Shown piece after piece: positions 54,368-62,532 of a stretch of 64,000 nucleotides of DNA. Both the position numbers and the translations under genes were made by a program. Each line of letters opens with the position of its first letter. Position 1 is the first letter of the stretch. This stretch comes from Asaia sp037151935 (lineage in GTDB: Bacteria > Pseudomonadota > Alphaproteobacteria > Acetobacterales > Acetobacteraceae): the NCBI RefSeq assembly GCF_051628905.1, contig NZ_CP157575.1:2728001-2792000 (forward strand). The letters are read 5' to 3'. The notes beneath the pieces were generated by a model that was not told the DNA's origin, ran no database searches, and worked only from the letters and a program-made list of their open reading frames with translations.

Positions 54368-54889
54368 TCAGTGGGGGCGCTTGCGGAAGGCGTCGAGGCT
54401 CACGACCTGACCTTCCTCGCCCGATGCCGGGTGGGCAGAGTCTTCCGGTGTTGCGGCTTCGGGTTCTTCAACCTCTGTCGCCATCTCGCTCGGTGCCACC
54501 GTAAAGCGCAGCGCCATGCGGATATGCGGATCGGCAAAGGCGGTAATCGCCGCGAACGGAATCACCAGCACGCTGCCGATCCCGCCGAAGGAAAGCCCGA
54601 CCGAGACCGTCATCGCCTCGCGATCGACCTTCAGATCCCAGAACTGATGCTGAAGCACGATGGTCATGTCATGCGGGTATTGCGCGCGCAGACGATCGGG
54701 AATGATCACGCCGGGATAATCGGTCAAAAAGGTGAGATAGAAATGATGCTCGCCCGGCAGCCCTTCAGCCCCAGCATAGTCGAGCGCGCGCAACATGACC
54801 TCGCGATAGGCATCCTCGACCCACTCATCATAGGGAAGCAGGCTTTCTGGCAATTCGTGATCCATGCCGTCGCCCTGATCGTCGCTCAT
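54368..54889 (-). CDS. sspB: SspB-family ClpXP adaptor
   Basis: The 173-residue protein matches the alphaproteobacterial SspB: an N-terminal fold with ALDYAGAEGLPGEHHFYLTF, then IVLQHQFWDLKVDREAMTVS and LSFGGIGSVLVIPFAAITAF. An acidic flexible linker and a C-terminal tail (VVSLDAFRKRPH) follow; such tails dock to ClpX. SspB binds the ssrA degradation tag and brings tagged proteins to ClpXP. The gene lies about 95 bp downstream of ssrA on the same strand, pairing the tag RNA with its reader. Confidence 0.93.
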   Translation of the reverse strand: MSDDQGDGMDHELPESLLPYDEWVEDAYREVMLRALDYAGAEGLPGEHHFYLTFLTDYPGVIIPDRLRAQYPHDMTIVLQHQFWDLKVDREAMTVSVGLSFGGIGSVLVIPFAAITAFADPHIRMALRFTVAPSEMATEVEEPEAATPEDSAHPASGEEGQVVSLDAFRKRPH

Positions 54890-54982
54890 TCCAACCCATC
54901 CATTTTTCGAAAAACGATCGCTCAGGGATGCGACGTTTCATGCCTCATGGCAAGGGCAGCGAGCGTGGGATGGGGATAAAGT

Positions 54983-55262
54983 GGGAGGGCTTCTGTTGCC
55001 CGGTGCCCTCCCGAACCGCGCTTATCGCTTATGCAGCGACAGCGAGCACCTTTGTGTTATCATTGGCACTTGTGATTTAGCCCGATAACGGTGGTACAAT
55101 ACCGAGCAAAAGATAAGTCTTTACCACGCACGTCGAGCCTGTTTCGTCCCCTGACTTTCCAGAAGGAAAGAATGGTGGAGACGCCGGGCACTGCCCCCGG
55201 GTCCGTAACGATTATTCCACTTACCGTTTATCGCCATAGCCAAGGGCAAGCCCTCCGGCACC
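54983..55262 (-). ncRNA. ssrA: Transfer-messenger RNA, circularly permuted two-piece form
   Basis: Read on the minus strand, the acceptor piece comes first: T-stem CCGGG / CCCGG with a 7-nt loop, acceptor strand CGTCTCC, then ACCA ending at 55173. A 21-nt spacer (55172-55152) is removed. The coding piece then starts at 55151 with GGGGACG, which pairs with CGTCTCC over 7 bp with one G-U. The tag frame at 55067-55032 reads ANDNTKVLAVAA and stops with TAA at 55031-55029; the first Ala of the finished tag comes from the charged tmRNA. Permuted two-piece tmRNA is characteristic of Alphaproteobacteria. The outer ends are approximate; the 3' part includes the hairpin GGGAGGGC/GCCCTCCC (54983-55012). 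Confidence 0.93.
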
Positions 55263-55400
55263 GACGCATATAGGCGCTCCTTCCCCTGTCGGCAAGGGGC
55301 GATATGAGCAGTTCTAAGGGCGTGGAGTGAGTCATGCAGACTGCGTTGAGACGGCATCGAACGGTGTCATAACCGGGCGTCTTGTGGTAAGCCTCACCCC

Positions 55401-56309
55401 ATGCCGCTGACACCAGAACAACGCGCCGAGATCGACGCCTCCCGCCTTGCGCCCTCCCAGACGAGCCGGCCCACCGTGCCCGCGCTTGAGGCGCTTCTTT
55501 TCACCCCTATCGAGCTGCTCGACCACGGATTCGTCCGCGTCGTCGATTACATGGGCGATGACGGGGCCGTGGTTCAGGCCGCCCGCGTTTCCTATGGTCG
55601 TGGCACCAAGAAGGTTTCTGAAGATACCGGGCTGATCCGCTATCTCATGCGCCATCGCCATTCGACGCCGTTCGAAATGTGCGAGATCAAGTTCCATGTG
55701 AAACTGCCGGTCTTCGTGGCCCGTCAGTGGATTCGCCATCGCATGGCGAGCGTGAACGAATATTCGGCCCGCTATTCGATTCTCGACCGCGAATTCTATC
55801 TGCCCGAACCCGGTCAGGTTTCGGCCCAGAGCGTCTCGAACCGTCAGGGTCGGGCAGAGGCGCTCTCGCCCGACAAGGCGGCAGAGGTGCTCGACCTGCT
55901 GCGTCAGGATGCGTCGCGTTGCTACGAAAATTACGAGACCATGCTCGACCCGGAAGGTCTGGGCCTGGCGCGCGAACTCGCCCGCATGAATCTGACGCTC
56001 AATACCTACACGCAGTGGTACTGGAAGATCGATCTTCATAACCTGCTGCACTTCCTGAGCCTGCGTGCCGACAGTCACGCCCAGTACGAAATTCGCGTCT
56101 ATGCCGAGGCGATGCTCGACGTGCTGCGTGCCTGGGTGCCGATCACGGCGGCTGCCTTCGAGGAATACCGCCTGGGCGCGTTCACGTTCTCGGCCGGGAT
56201 GATCGACGTGCTGCGTCGTCAGATCGCCGGTGAGGCGGTCACCCAGCCCGACTCAGGGCTGAGCAAGCGCGAATGGGAAGAAATGCAGGCCGTTCTGGGA
56301 AAAGGCTGA
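55401..56309 (+). CDS. thyX: Flavin-dependent thymidylate synthase ThyX
   Basis: The 302-residue protein carries the ThyX motif RHRMASVNEYSARYS (RHRxxSxNExSxRY). Other family blocks are TPFEMCEIKFHVKLPVFVAR, LNLTLNTYTQWYWKIDLHNL and LRADSHAQYEIRVYAEAM. The enzyme methylates dUMP to dTMP with methylene-THF and FAD, so the organism may lack ThyA. It is divergent from ssrA. The ATG at 55401 gives the usual length for the proteobacterial form. Confidence 0.97.
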   Translation: MPLTPEQRAEIDASRLAPSQTSRPTVPALEALLFTPIELLDHGFVRVVDYMGDDGAVVQAARVSYGRGTKKVSEDTGLIRYLMRHRHSTPFEMCEIKFHVKLPVFVARQWIRHRMASVNEYSARYSILDREFYLPEPGQVSAQSVSNRQGRAEALSPDKAAEVLDLLRQDASRCYENYETMLDPEGLGLARELARMNLTLNTYTQWYWKIDLHNLLHFLSLRADSHAQYEIRVYAEAMLDVLRAWVPITAAAFEEYRLGAFTFSAGMIDVLRRQIAGEAVTQPDSGLSKREWEEMQAVLGKG

Positions 56310-56313
56310 GAGG

Positions 56314-56550
56314 GTGACCGATCTTCATCGGATCATGCAGGAGGGGGTTCCTGACCCGGAGCCCCCGAAGAAACTGCCCTCGATCATGCCATGGGCGCTG
56401 GTGGCTCTCGTTCTGGTTCTGATTTCGCTCGGCATCCGGCTGTTCTGGCCCGTTCCGGGTTCGCAGCCCTTGCCGCAATGCTCCGATCAGGTTCAGACTC
56501 AGGAGGCCTGCGTTCGTAAGGCACCGCAAAGCGACTCCGCTTCGCATTGA
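56314..56550 (+). CDS. Small single-pass membrane protein downstream of thyX
   Basis: The 78-residue protein has a Pro-rich cytoplasmic start, one helix (MPWALVALVLVLISLGIRLF, about residues 25-45) and a short tail with two Cys. The GTG start is 4 bp after the thyX stop, so it is cotranscribed. The family is not recognised. Confidence 0.65.
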   Translation: MTDLHRIMQEGVPDPEPPKKLPSIMPWALVALVLVLISLGIRLFWPVPGSQPLPQCSDQVQTQEACVRKAPQSDSASH

Positions 56551-56571
56551 AGCGGTGCCTTGTTCAGCCGC

Positions 56572-56895
56572 TCAGCCTTTCAGGCCCATCCACCCAGGAT
56601 GACGCTGCTCGATCCAGAGCAGCAAGCGCCCGCTCAGGCGGCGCAGAAACGGGATGTCTTCCGCCAGCAGAAAAAAGCCGAGCGGGAGCATCCACACGCC
56701 GAGTATCGGCAGAAAAGCCAGACATCCCCCGATCATGAAGAGTATCCCCGCCGGGATTCTCACCCAGCCACGCGACGGGGCAAGCAGCCAATGGGTGAGT
56801 TGTTTCAGCCGGTCCGGCAGTCTGTCGAGCAGAAGGTTCAGACGGCGCTGTCTTTCCTGTTCTTCGGAATGCGCTGTTTGCGAGGTGTTTGTCAC
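56572..56895 (-). CDS. Small membrane protein of unknown function
   Basis: The 107 residues comprise an acidic and basic N-terminus, then SRGWVRIPAGILFMIGGCLA and FLPILGVWMLPLGFFLLAED, a helical hairpin in the membrane, then an amphipathic end (LLLWIEQRHPGW). GTG at 56895 is the start because GGAGGG lies 9 nt upstream. The hairpin pattern is seen in many small alphaproteobacterial proteins without known function. Confidence 0.75.
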   Translation of the reverse strand: MTNTSQTAHSEEQERQRRLNLLLDRLPDRLKQLTHWLLAPSRGWVRIPAGILFMIGGCLAFLPILGVWMLPLGFFLLAEDIPFLRRLSGRLLLWIEQRHPGWMGLKG

Positions 56896-56997
56896 GGTGA
56901 ATTGCCCTCCGCCGGTCCTGTCGAAAAAGTGAGACGAGTCTACCGGCGTGCAAGGGAAACTCGCCCAGGAGTGGAAGGTTCTGCCTGCAAGCCGGAA

Positions 56998-57252
56998 ATG
57001 AATAACCGGTTCATCGTCATGAAGGGCTTGCGGCACATGATGTATCCAACATTGGACAGCCTCTTTGAGGCAATCAAGTCAGGCTCGGTAGGCTTGTCAT
57101 TCTCGCTGCCGACCTATGGGGGCGCCGAACCGCTAAACGCGCCCGAAATCTGGTCCTGGGATGCCGATCGCTATATGGTCGGCACCTGTGCAGCCGATCT
57201 GACGCTTGTGCCTCGTGATCAATGGGGTGGAGAGGTCAGGCTGGAAGGCTGA
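56998..57252 (+). CDS. Small protein of unknown function
   Basis: The 84 residues end a longer open frame that overlaps the minus-strand gene; the ATG at 56998 (MNNRFIVMKG) or 57019 is the likely start. The segment SGSVGLSFSLPTYGGAEPLN and DADRYMVGTCAADLTLVPRD look like a folded domain. No family is recognised, and expression is not proven. Confidence 0.5.
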   Translation: MNNRFIVMKGLRHMMYPTLDSLFEAIKSGSVGLSFSLPTYGGAEPLNAPEIWSWDADRYMVGTCAADLTLVPRDQWGGEVRLEG

Positions 57253-57330
57253 CGCGCCGCATCGTCCCCGATCCCCTGTCGGAGCCGGTCGGATAGGATC
57301 GGCTTCGGGGAGAGAGGGGCGATAATTCAG

Positions 57331-57945
57331 GTGTCAGTCGGTAAGATCGTCTCTTCTTCATCCCTGACGGCGCTGCTCCTCTGTGCCTGCACACCTTCAC
57401 CGCCCGCTCACCCCGACGATATCTGCTCGGTCTTTCATGAAAAACGCGGCTGGTATCACGCGGCCTTACGTGAAGAGAAAAAATGGAACGTCCCCTTCTC
57501 CGTTCCCATGGCCATCATGTACCAGGAATCGGGCTTCCATAGTAATCTGCACACCAAGAGGACCTATGTTTTCTGGTTCATCCCCTGGGGTTACATAACC
57601 ACGGCCTACGGTTACCCCCAGGCCAAGACGGATATCTGGCGGGATTACGAAAAGGCCACCGATACCAGCGCCAGCCGCGAAGATTTCGCCGATTCGCTCG
57701 ACTTCATCAATTGGTATGTCACCAATACCAAGAAGCAGGCCAAGGTGCCCGTGACGGATGGCATGAGGCAGTATCTGGCCTATCACGAAGGCTGGGGCGG
57801 CTATCGCAAGCGTTCTTATGCCAGCAAGGGCTGGCTGATGACTGTGGCCCGCAAGGTGGGCGCACGCGCCAATGTCTATGCAGCGCAATATGCGAGCTGC
57901 GAGAACGATCTCAAGGATAAGGGTTTCTGGAGCTGGCTGTTCTGA
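57331..57945 (+). CDS. Lytic transglycosylase-like (SLT fold) lipoprotein
   Basis: The 204-residue protein begins with a lipoprotein signal (SSSSLTALLLCACTPSPP, lipobox LLCAC). The SLT-like core is seen in WNVPFSVPMAIMYQESGFHS, where the Glu of the QESGF motif is the catalytic acid, followed by ITTAYGYPQAK and VTDGMRQYLAYHEGWGGYRK. It would cut peptidoglycan from the periplasmic side of the membrane. The GTG start at 57331 is weak but gives the correct signal. The gene stands alone. Confidence 0.88.
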   Translation: MSVGKIVSSSSLTALLLCACTPSPPAHPDDICSVFHEKRGWYHAALREEKKWNVPFSVPMAIMYQESGFHSNLHTKRTYVFWFIPWGYITTAYGYPQAKTDIWRDYEKATDTSASREDFADSLDFINWYVTNTKKQAKVPVTDGMRQYLAYHEGWGGYRKRSYASKGWLMTVARKVGARANVYAAQYASCENDLKDKGFWSWLF

Positions 57946-57983
57946 GGCGCTCTGACGAGAGCGTTTCTGATCCCGTCAGGTCA

Positions 57984-58925
57984 TCATTCCGCCGCCGCAG
58001 GTAGGCAGCCTTCCGGGATTTTGCTGGCAAGGAAGGCAGCAAAATCACGAAAGGCCGGGCCGCGTGGGTCTGAGCTGCGCCAGACGAGTCCGATCTGGCG
58101 GCTGGCCGGGGTCATGGGGCGCATGACGACCAGATCGTCCCATTCGGCCCGGTTTCTGAGCGCCAGTTGCGGAATGAGCGAATAGCCTTCTCCGGCGCCG
58201 ATCATGTGCCAGAGCATTTCGAGACTTGTTGCCAGACGCTGCTGATCGCGCATGGGCATCATGCCGCAGACGGCCAGTGCCTGATCGCGCAGGCAATGCC
58301 CGTCTTCGAGCAGAAGCAGCCCGTTTTCATTGTGGTCGCTGGCCAGATCCTCCATCGTCAGGTTTTCCTGCCCGGCAAGGGGGTGGTTGCGCGGAAAAAC
58401 CGCCACGAAAGGTTCTTCGAAAAGGGGAGCCGTCTCGAAGCTTTCGCCTGAAATGGGCAGGGCGGCGAAAACGAGATCGAGCTCGTTCTGACGCAGTTTG
58501 GCCAGCATGTTCTGGGTAAGACTCTCCGTCAGTTGCAGCCGCAGCTCAGGATAGGCGCGGCGCAGCAGAGGCAGCAGGCTCGGCACATAATAGGGGCCGA
58601 GCGTTGCGATCACCCCCATGCGCAGCAGGCCTTCGAGCGGGCCGGTGCGGGCGCGTGCGGCCTCGATCATCGAGCGGGCAGAGGCCAGAACCTCACGACC
58701 CATGGCGATCAGCCGGATACCGTCCGGCGTCGGAGCCACATGGCGGCGCGACCGCTCGAACAGCGTAACGTCAAGCAGCAGTTCGAGCTTGCGCACCTGC
58801 TCCGACAACCCTGCCTGGCTGACGCCGCAGCGTTCGGCAGCGCGTGAGAAATTGCGCAGATCATCAACCGCAACAACGTATTCGATATCGCGCAGGGAGA
58901 GGCCTGAAAGAGGAATATAGGTCAT
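57984..58925 (-). CDS. oxyR: Hydrogen-peroxide sensor OxyR (LysR family)
   Basis: The 313-residue protein shows LysR HTH LRNFSRAAERCGVSQAGLSE. Both redox cysteines sit in LLEDGHCLRDQALAVCG, where E. coli OxyR has C199 and C208 eight residues apart as here. Oxidation to a disulfide activates peroxide-defence genes. It is divergent from ahpC, its usual target. The ATG at 58925 (MTYIPLSGLSLRD) is likeliest; two in-frame starts lie up to 18 bp upstream. A binding site in the 145-bp gap could not be fixed; the best reading scores about 10 of 16. Confidence 0.94.
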   Translation of the reverse strand: MTYIPLSGLSLRDIEYVVAVDDLRNFSRAAERCGVSQAGLSEQVRKLELLLDVTLFERSRRHVAPTPDGIRLIAMGREVLASARSMIEAARARTGPLEGLLRMGVIATLGPYYVPSLLPLLRRAYPELRLQLTESLTQNMLAKLRQNELDLVFAALPISGESFETAPLFEEPFVAVFPRNHPLAGQENLTMEDLASDHNENGLLLLEDGHCLRDQALAVCGMMPMRDQQRLATSLEMLWHMIGAGEGYSLIPQLALRNRAEWDDLVVMRPMTPASRQIGLVWRSSDPRGPAFRDFAAFLASKIPEGCLPAAAE

Positions 58926-59070
58926 ACCCATAGATAGGACCAATCCTTGTGTCAGAGGAAAGAGGTTTTACCGATAACTGCCATTGACAGAAACGATTTC
59001 CGAAGCGTTCGTATCCATGGGACAGTCTCCCCGTCATCAAATAGAGATGTGCAACTCAGGAGCATAAGAC

Positions 59071-59634
59071 ATGCCACGCATCAATTCGTCAGTGAAGCCT
59101 TTCGAAACCGACGCTTACCACGACGGCAAGTTCGTCAAGGTGTCGGACGCCGACGTCAAGGGAAAGTGGTCCGTTTTCTTCTTCTATCCGGCGGACTTCA
59201 CCTTTGTCTGCCCGACTGAACTCGAAGACCTCGCCGAGAATTACGAGACCTTCAAGCAGCTCGGCGTCGAGATCTACTCGGTCTCCACCGACAAGCATTT
59301 CACGCACAAGGCGTGGCACGACACGTCGCCGGCTATCGGCAAGATCAAGTATGTCATGCTTGCTGACCCCACGGGCACCATCAGCCGCAACTTCGACGTC
59401 ATGATCGAAGAAGCTGGCATGGCCGATCGCGGGACATTCCTGATCGATCCGGAAGGCAAGATCCAGTACATCGAAGTGACCTCGGGTGGCGTCGGTCGTT
59501 CGGCTGCAGAGCTGATCGAAAAAATCCGTGCGGCTCAGTACGTCGCCTCGCATCCGGGTGAAGTCTGCCCCGCAAAGTGGAAAGAAGGCGAAGCCACCCT
59601 TTCCCCGTCGCTCGACCTGATCGGCAAGATCTGA
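59071..59634 (+). CDS. ahpC: Alkyl hydroperoxide reductase peroxiredoxin AhpC
   Basis: The 187-residue protein has the peroxidatic Cys in PADFTFVCPTELEDLAENYE and the resolving Cys in HPGEVCPAKWKEGEATL, both in place for a decameric 2-Cys peroxiredoxin. It reduces peroxides and is recycled by AhpF, encoded next. AGGAG lies about 11 nt before the ATG. It is divergent from oxyR. A second ahpC-like gene lies at the left edge of the window. Confidence 0.97.
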   Translation: MPRINSSVKPFETDAYHDGKFVKVSDADVKGKWSVFFFYPADFTFVCPTELEDLAENYETFKQLGVEIYSVSTDKHFTHKAWHDTSPAIGKIKYVMLADPTGTISRNFDVMIEEAGMADRGTFLIDPEGKIQYIEVTSGGVGRSAAELIEKIRAAQYVASHPGEVCPAKWKEGEATLSPSLDLIGKI

Positions 59635-59642
59635 GGTCGTTA

Positions 59643-59667
59643 TGACCCGGCGCCTCGCGCCGGGTCA
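59643..59667 (+). terminator. Hairpin between ahpC and ahpF
   Basis: An 11-bp stem (TGACCCGGCGC / GCGCCGGGTCA) with a 3-nt loop is followed by TTT, 8 bp after the ahpC stop. It would lower ahpF expression relative to ahpC, as the enzyme needs far less AhpF. Confidence 0.7.
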
Positions 59668-59733
59668 TTTCCCGCACGGCCTATACGCGCCGCTCAGCGG
59701 TGCAGTTTTTCGGAAAAGAGCAGGATAAAGCTG

Positions 59734-61293
59734 ATGTTGCAGGACACCATCAAGTCACAGCTTACGACTTATCTGGCCAATTTGGCCCACCCTGTCGTGC
59801 TCGAAGCCTCCCTCGACAGCAGCGACAAGGCGCGCGAAATGCGTGACCTCTTGCATGAAGTGGCTGCCCTTTCCGAAAAACTGTCCTTCTCCGAAGAGGG
59901 CGTCAGCGAACGTCGGCCTTCTTTCGTTATCCGCCGGGCCGATCTGCGGCAAGGCGTGAGCTTTGCCGCCATTCCCATGGGGCACGAGTTTACTTCTTTT
60001 GTGCTGGCGCTTCTTCAGGCTGGTGGGCACCCGCCCAAGATTTCCCCCGAGATTGCAACACAGATCCAGAATCTTGCGGGTGATTTCCGCTTCGAGATTT
60101 TCGTCTCGCTCTCCTGCCAGAATTGCCCCGATGTGGTGCAGGCGCTCAATGCGATGAGCGTGCTGAACCCGGCGATACAGGTGACGACCATAGATGGCGC
60201 ACTCTTTCAGGAAGAAGTCGCCTCCAAGAACATCATGACCGTGCCGCAGATTTATCTGAACGGCATGGTGTTCGGCTCAGGTCGTATGGATGTCGAGCAG
60301 ATCCTTGCCAAGCTCGATGACGATGCGCCGCGCCGCGCCGCAGAGCGCCTGAAAGATATGCCCGCCTTCGACGTTCTGATTATCGGCAGCGGTCCGGCGG
60401 GGGCGTCTGCGGCGATTTATGCGGCGCGCAAGGGGTTGCGCACGGGGCTGGTCGCCGATCGCTTCGGCGGGCAGGTCATGGATACGGCTGGCATCGAGAA
60501 TTTCATCTCCATCAAGGAGACCGAGGGGCCGAAGCTTTCTGCCCAGCTCGAAGCACATGTGCGCTCTTACGATGTCGAGATCATTTCCGGTCAGCGCGCC
60601 AAGGAATTATTCCCCACGGCACAGCCCGGCGGGTTGCATGGTGTAGCGCTGGAAAGCGGCGCGATCCTGCATAGCCGCACTGTCATTCTTGCGACGGGTG
60701 CCCATTGGCGTCAGCTCGGCGTGCCGGGCGAGGAGCAGTATCGCACGAAGGGTGTGGCCTATTGCCCGCATTGCGACGGTCCGTTCTACAAGGGCAAGCG
60801 CGTTGCCGTTGCCGGTGGTGGCAATAGCGGCGTCGAGGCGGCGATCGATCTGGCCGGTATCGTTGGTCATGTTACGCTGCTCCAGCGCAGTTCGAAGCTG
60901 AAGGCCGACAAGGTGCTGCAGGACAAGCTGCTGAGCCTGCCCAATGTCACCGTGCTGACCGAGGCCCTGACGTCGAAGATCGAGGGTGACGGTACCAAGG
61001 TCAATGGCCTTACCTATCGCGGGGGAGACGGCAAGGATCATCATATCGACCTTGAAGGTGTATTCGTTCAGATCGGCCTGCTGCCGAATACGGAATGGCT
61101 GCGTAATACGCTGGCGCTGAACGATTTCGGCGAGATCAGGGTGGATGATCACGGTGCCACCTCGGTGCCGGGCGTGTTCGCTGCTGGTGACGCGACCACA
61201 ACACCCTACAAGCAGATCGTGATTGCGGTCGGTGAGGGGGCCAAGAGCGCTCTGTCGGCTTTCGATTATCTGATCCGTCTGCCGGGCAACTGA
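59734..61293 (+). CDS. ahpF: Alkyl hydroperoxide reductase subunit F
   Basis: The 519-residue flavoprotein has two fused thioredoxin folds at the N-terminus with the CxxC in SLSCQNCPDVVQAL. A thioredoxin-reductase-like half follows with FAD motif IIGSGPAGASAAIYAARKGL, second CxxC in AYCPHCDGPFYKGK, NAD motif VAVAGGGNSGVEAAIDLAG, and GVFAAGDATTTPYKQIVIAV. It passes electrons from NADH to AhpC. It follows ahpC by 99 bp with a hairpin between. Confidence 0.97.
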   Translation: MLQDTIKSQLTTYLANLAHPVVLEASLDSSDKAREMRDLLHEVAALSEKLSFSEEGVSERRPSFVIRRADLRQGVSFAAIPMGHEFTSFVLALLQAGGHPPKISPEIATQIQNLAGDFRFEIFVSLSCQNCPDVVQALNAMSVLNPAIQVTTIDGALFQEEVASKNIMTVPQIYLNGMVFGSGRMDVEQILAKLDDDAPRRAAERLKDMPAFDVLIIGSGPAGASAAIYAARKGLRTGLVADRFGGQVMDTAGIENFISIKETEGPKLSAQLEAHVRSYDVEIISGQRAKELFPTAQPGGLHGVALESGAILHSRTVILATGAHWRQLGVPGEEQYRTKGVAYCPHCDGPFYKGKRVAVAGGGNSGVEAAIDLAGIVGHVTLLQRSSKLKADKVLQDKLLSLPNVTVLTEALTSKIEGDGTKVNGLTYRGGDGKDHHIDLEGVFVQIGLLPNTEWLRNTLALNDFGEIRVDDHGATSVPGVFAAGDATTTPYKQIVIAVGEGAKSALSAFDYLIRLPGN

Positions 61294-61333
61294 TACGCGC
61301 TGAAGGAAAGGCTGCAACCATCGGCCCTTTCCT

Positions 61334-61363
61334 GCGCTCTCCCCCTCCCGGATGGGAGAGCGC
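61334..61363 (+). terminator. Hairpin overlapping the topoisomerase leader
   Basis: Perfect 10-bp arms GCGCTCTCCC and GGGAGAGCGC with a 10-nt loop lie 40 bp after the ahpF stop, followed by TT. The right arm contains GGGAG, the likely ribosome binding site of the gene starting at 61367, so it could also reduce its translation. Confidence 0.5.
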
Positions 61364-61366
61364 TTG

Positions 61367-62467
61367 ATGACTGACGACACGACACCGAATGCCGAGCAGG
61401 AAGCCCGCGATCATGCGAAGGCGGCCCGGCTGGTCTATGTAGACCGCGCCAGACCCGGCATTACGCGTCATCGGGCGGGGCGCGGCTTTTTCTATCGAAA
61501 CACTCAGGGTGAGCGCATTACGGATGAGGCGGAACTCAAACGTCTCAAGTCGCTTGCCATCCCCCCAGCCTATGGCGATGTCTGGATCTGCGCCAATCCG
61601 AGGGGCCATCTTCAGGCTGTCGGCAAGGACAAGCGCGGTCGGCTGCAATATCGCTACCACCCTCGCTGGCGTCTCGTGCGCGACGAAGACAAATTCGCGC
61701 GCATGCTCGTCTTCGGCGAAAAACTTCCCGAAATTCGCCGGCGTGTGGATGAAGATCTGCGCCACCCGCAACTCGACCGCAGACGCGTACTGGCGGCGGT
61801 GGTGCGGCTGATGGAGCGTACGATGGCGCGCATCGGTAATGAGAGCTACGCCAGAGAGAACCGCAGCTTCGGGTTGACGACGTTGAGGCATCGTCATGTG
61901 AAGCTGAAGGGCGGACAGATCGCGCTCGATTTCAAGGGCAAACACGGAATCGAAGCGCATCTTGCGGTCAAGGATCCGCGCCTCGTTCGCGTGCTGACGC
62001 GTTTGCAGGATCTGCCGGGGCAGAAGCTCTTTCAGTATCTCGACGACGAAGGGGAGCGACATGACATCCACTCCCATGACGTGAACGCCTATCTGCAGGA
62101 AGTCACGGGTGAGGACATCACGGCCAAGGATTTCCGCACCTGGGCCGCTACGCATCTCGCTGCCCTGACCCTGTCGAGCCTCGAACAAAGCGACACCAAG
62201 GCACGTGCCAAGAAGAACGTGCTGCGGACGATCGAACAGGTGGCAGCGCAGCTCGGCAACACGCCCTCGGTCTGCCGCAAATGCTATATCCATCCCCAGA
62301 TATTGACCGGCTATCTGGATGGCTCCTTGCGCGAGGCCTTTGCGACCAAGGCAGAGATCCTGCTTGAAGGCGAGGCGGGCGCTCATGCGCTTTCTGCCGA
62401 CGAGACCATGATGATGGGCTATCTCACAAGGCTCTTGCGTAAACCCTCCGGCGGTAGCCGCGTCTGA
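61367..62467 (+). CDS. Type IB DNA topoisomerase (poxvirus-like)
   Basis: The 366-residue protein is of the type IB family: RIGNESYARENRSFGLTTLR with the catalytic Arg region, KGKHGIEAHLAVKDPRLVRV, KDFRTWAATHLAALTLSSLE, and the nucleophile Tyr in SVCRKCYIHPQILTGY. Type IB enzymes nick one strand through a 3'-phosphotyrosine and relax supercoils without ATP; many Alpha- and Betaproteobacteria have one. The ATG at 61367 or 61352 may be used. The gene lies downstream of ahpF, past a hairpin. Confidence 0.93.
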   Translation: MTDDTTPNAEQEARDHAKAARLVYVDRARPGITRHRAGRGFFYRNTQGERITDEAELKRLKSLAIPPAYGDVWICANPRGHLQAVGKDKRGRLQYRYHPRWRLVRDEDKFARMLVFGEKLPEIRRRVDEDLRHPQLDRRRVLAAVVRLMERTMARIGNESYARENRSFGLTTLRHRHVKLKGGQIALDFKGKHGIEAHLAVKDPRLVRVLTRLQDLPGQKLFQYLDDEGERHDIHSHDVNAYLQEVTGEDITAKDFRTWAATHLAALTLSSLEQSDTKARAKKNVLRTIEQVAAQLGNTPSVCRKCYIHPQILTGYLDGSLREAFATKAEILLEGEAGAHALSADETMMMGYLTRLLRKPSGGSRV

Positions 62468-62532
62468 ACGCAACCATGAGCCGGCGCATGCTTTCTCTGC
62501 TACGAGACAGCGAGGTGGGGAGGGGGCAATAG

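Noticed and set aside
55091..55273. 60-codon open frame containing MVETPGTAPGS
   Set aside because: It is the complement of the tmRNA acceptor region. I believe similar spurious proteins come from the same RNA in other Alphaproteobacteria.
58926..59070. OxyR site between oxyR and ahpC
   Set aside because: The best alignment reaches only about 10 of 16 consensus bases and overlaps the oxyR start, so it is not listed as a feature.
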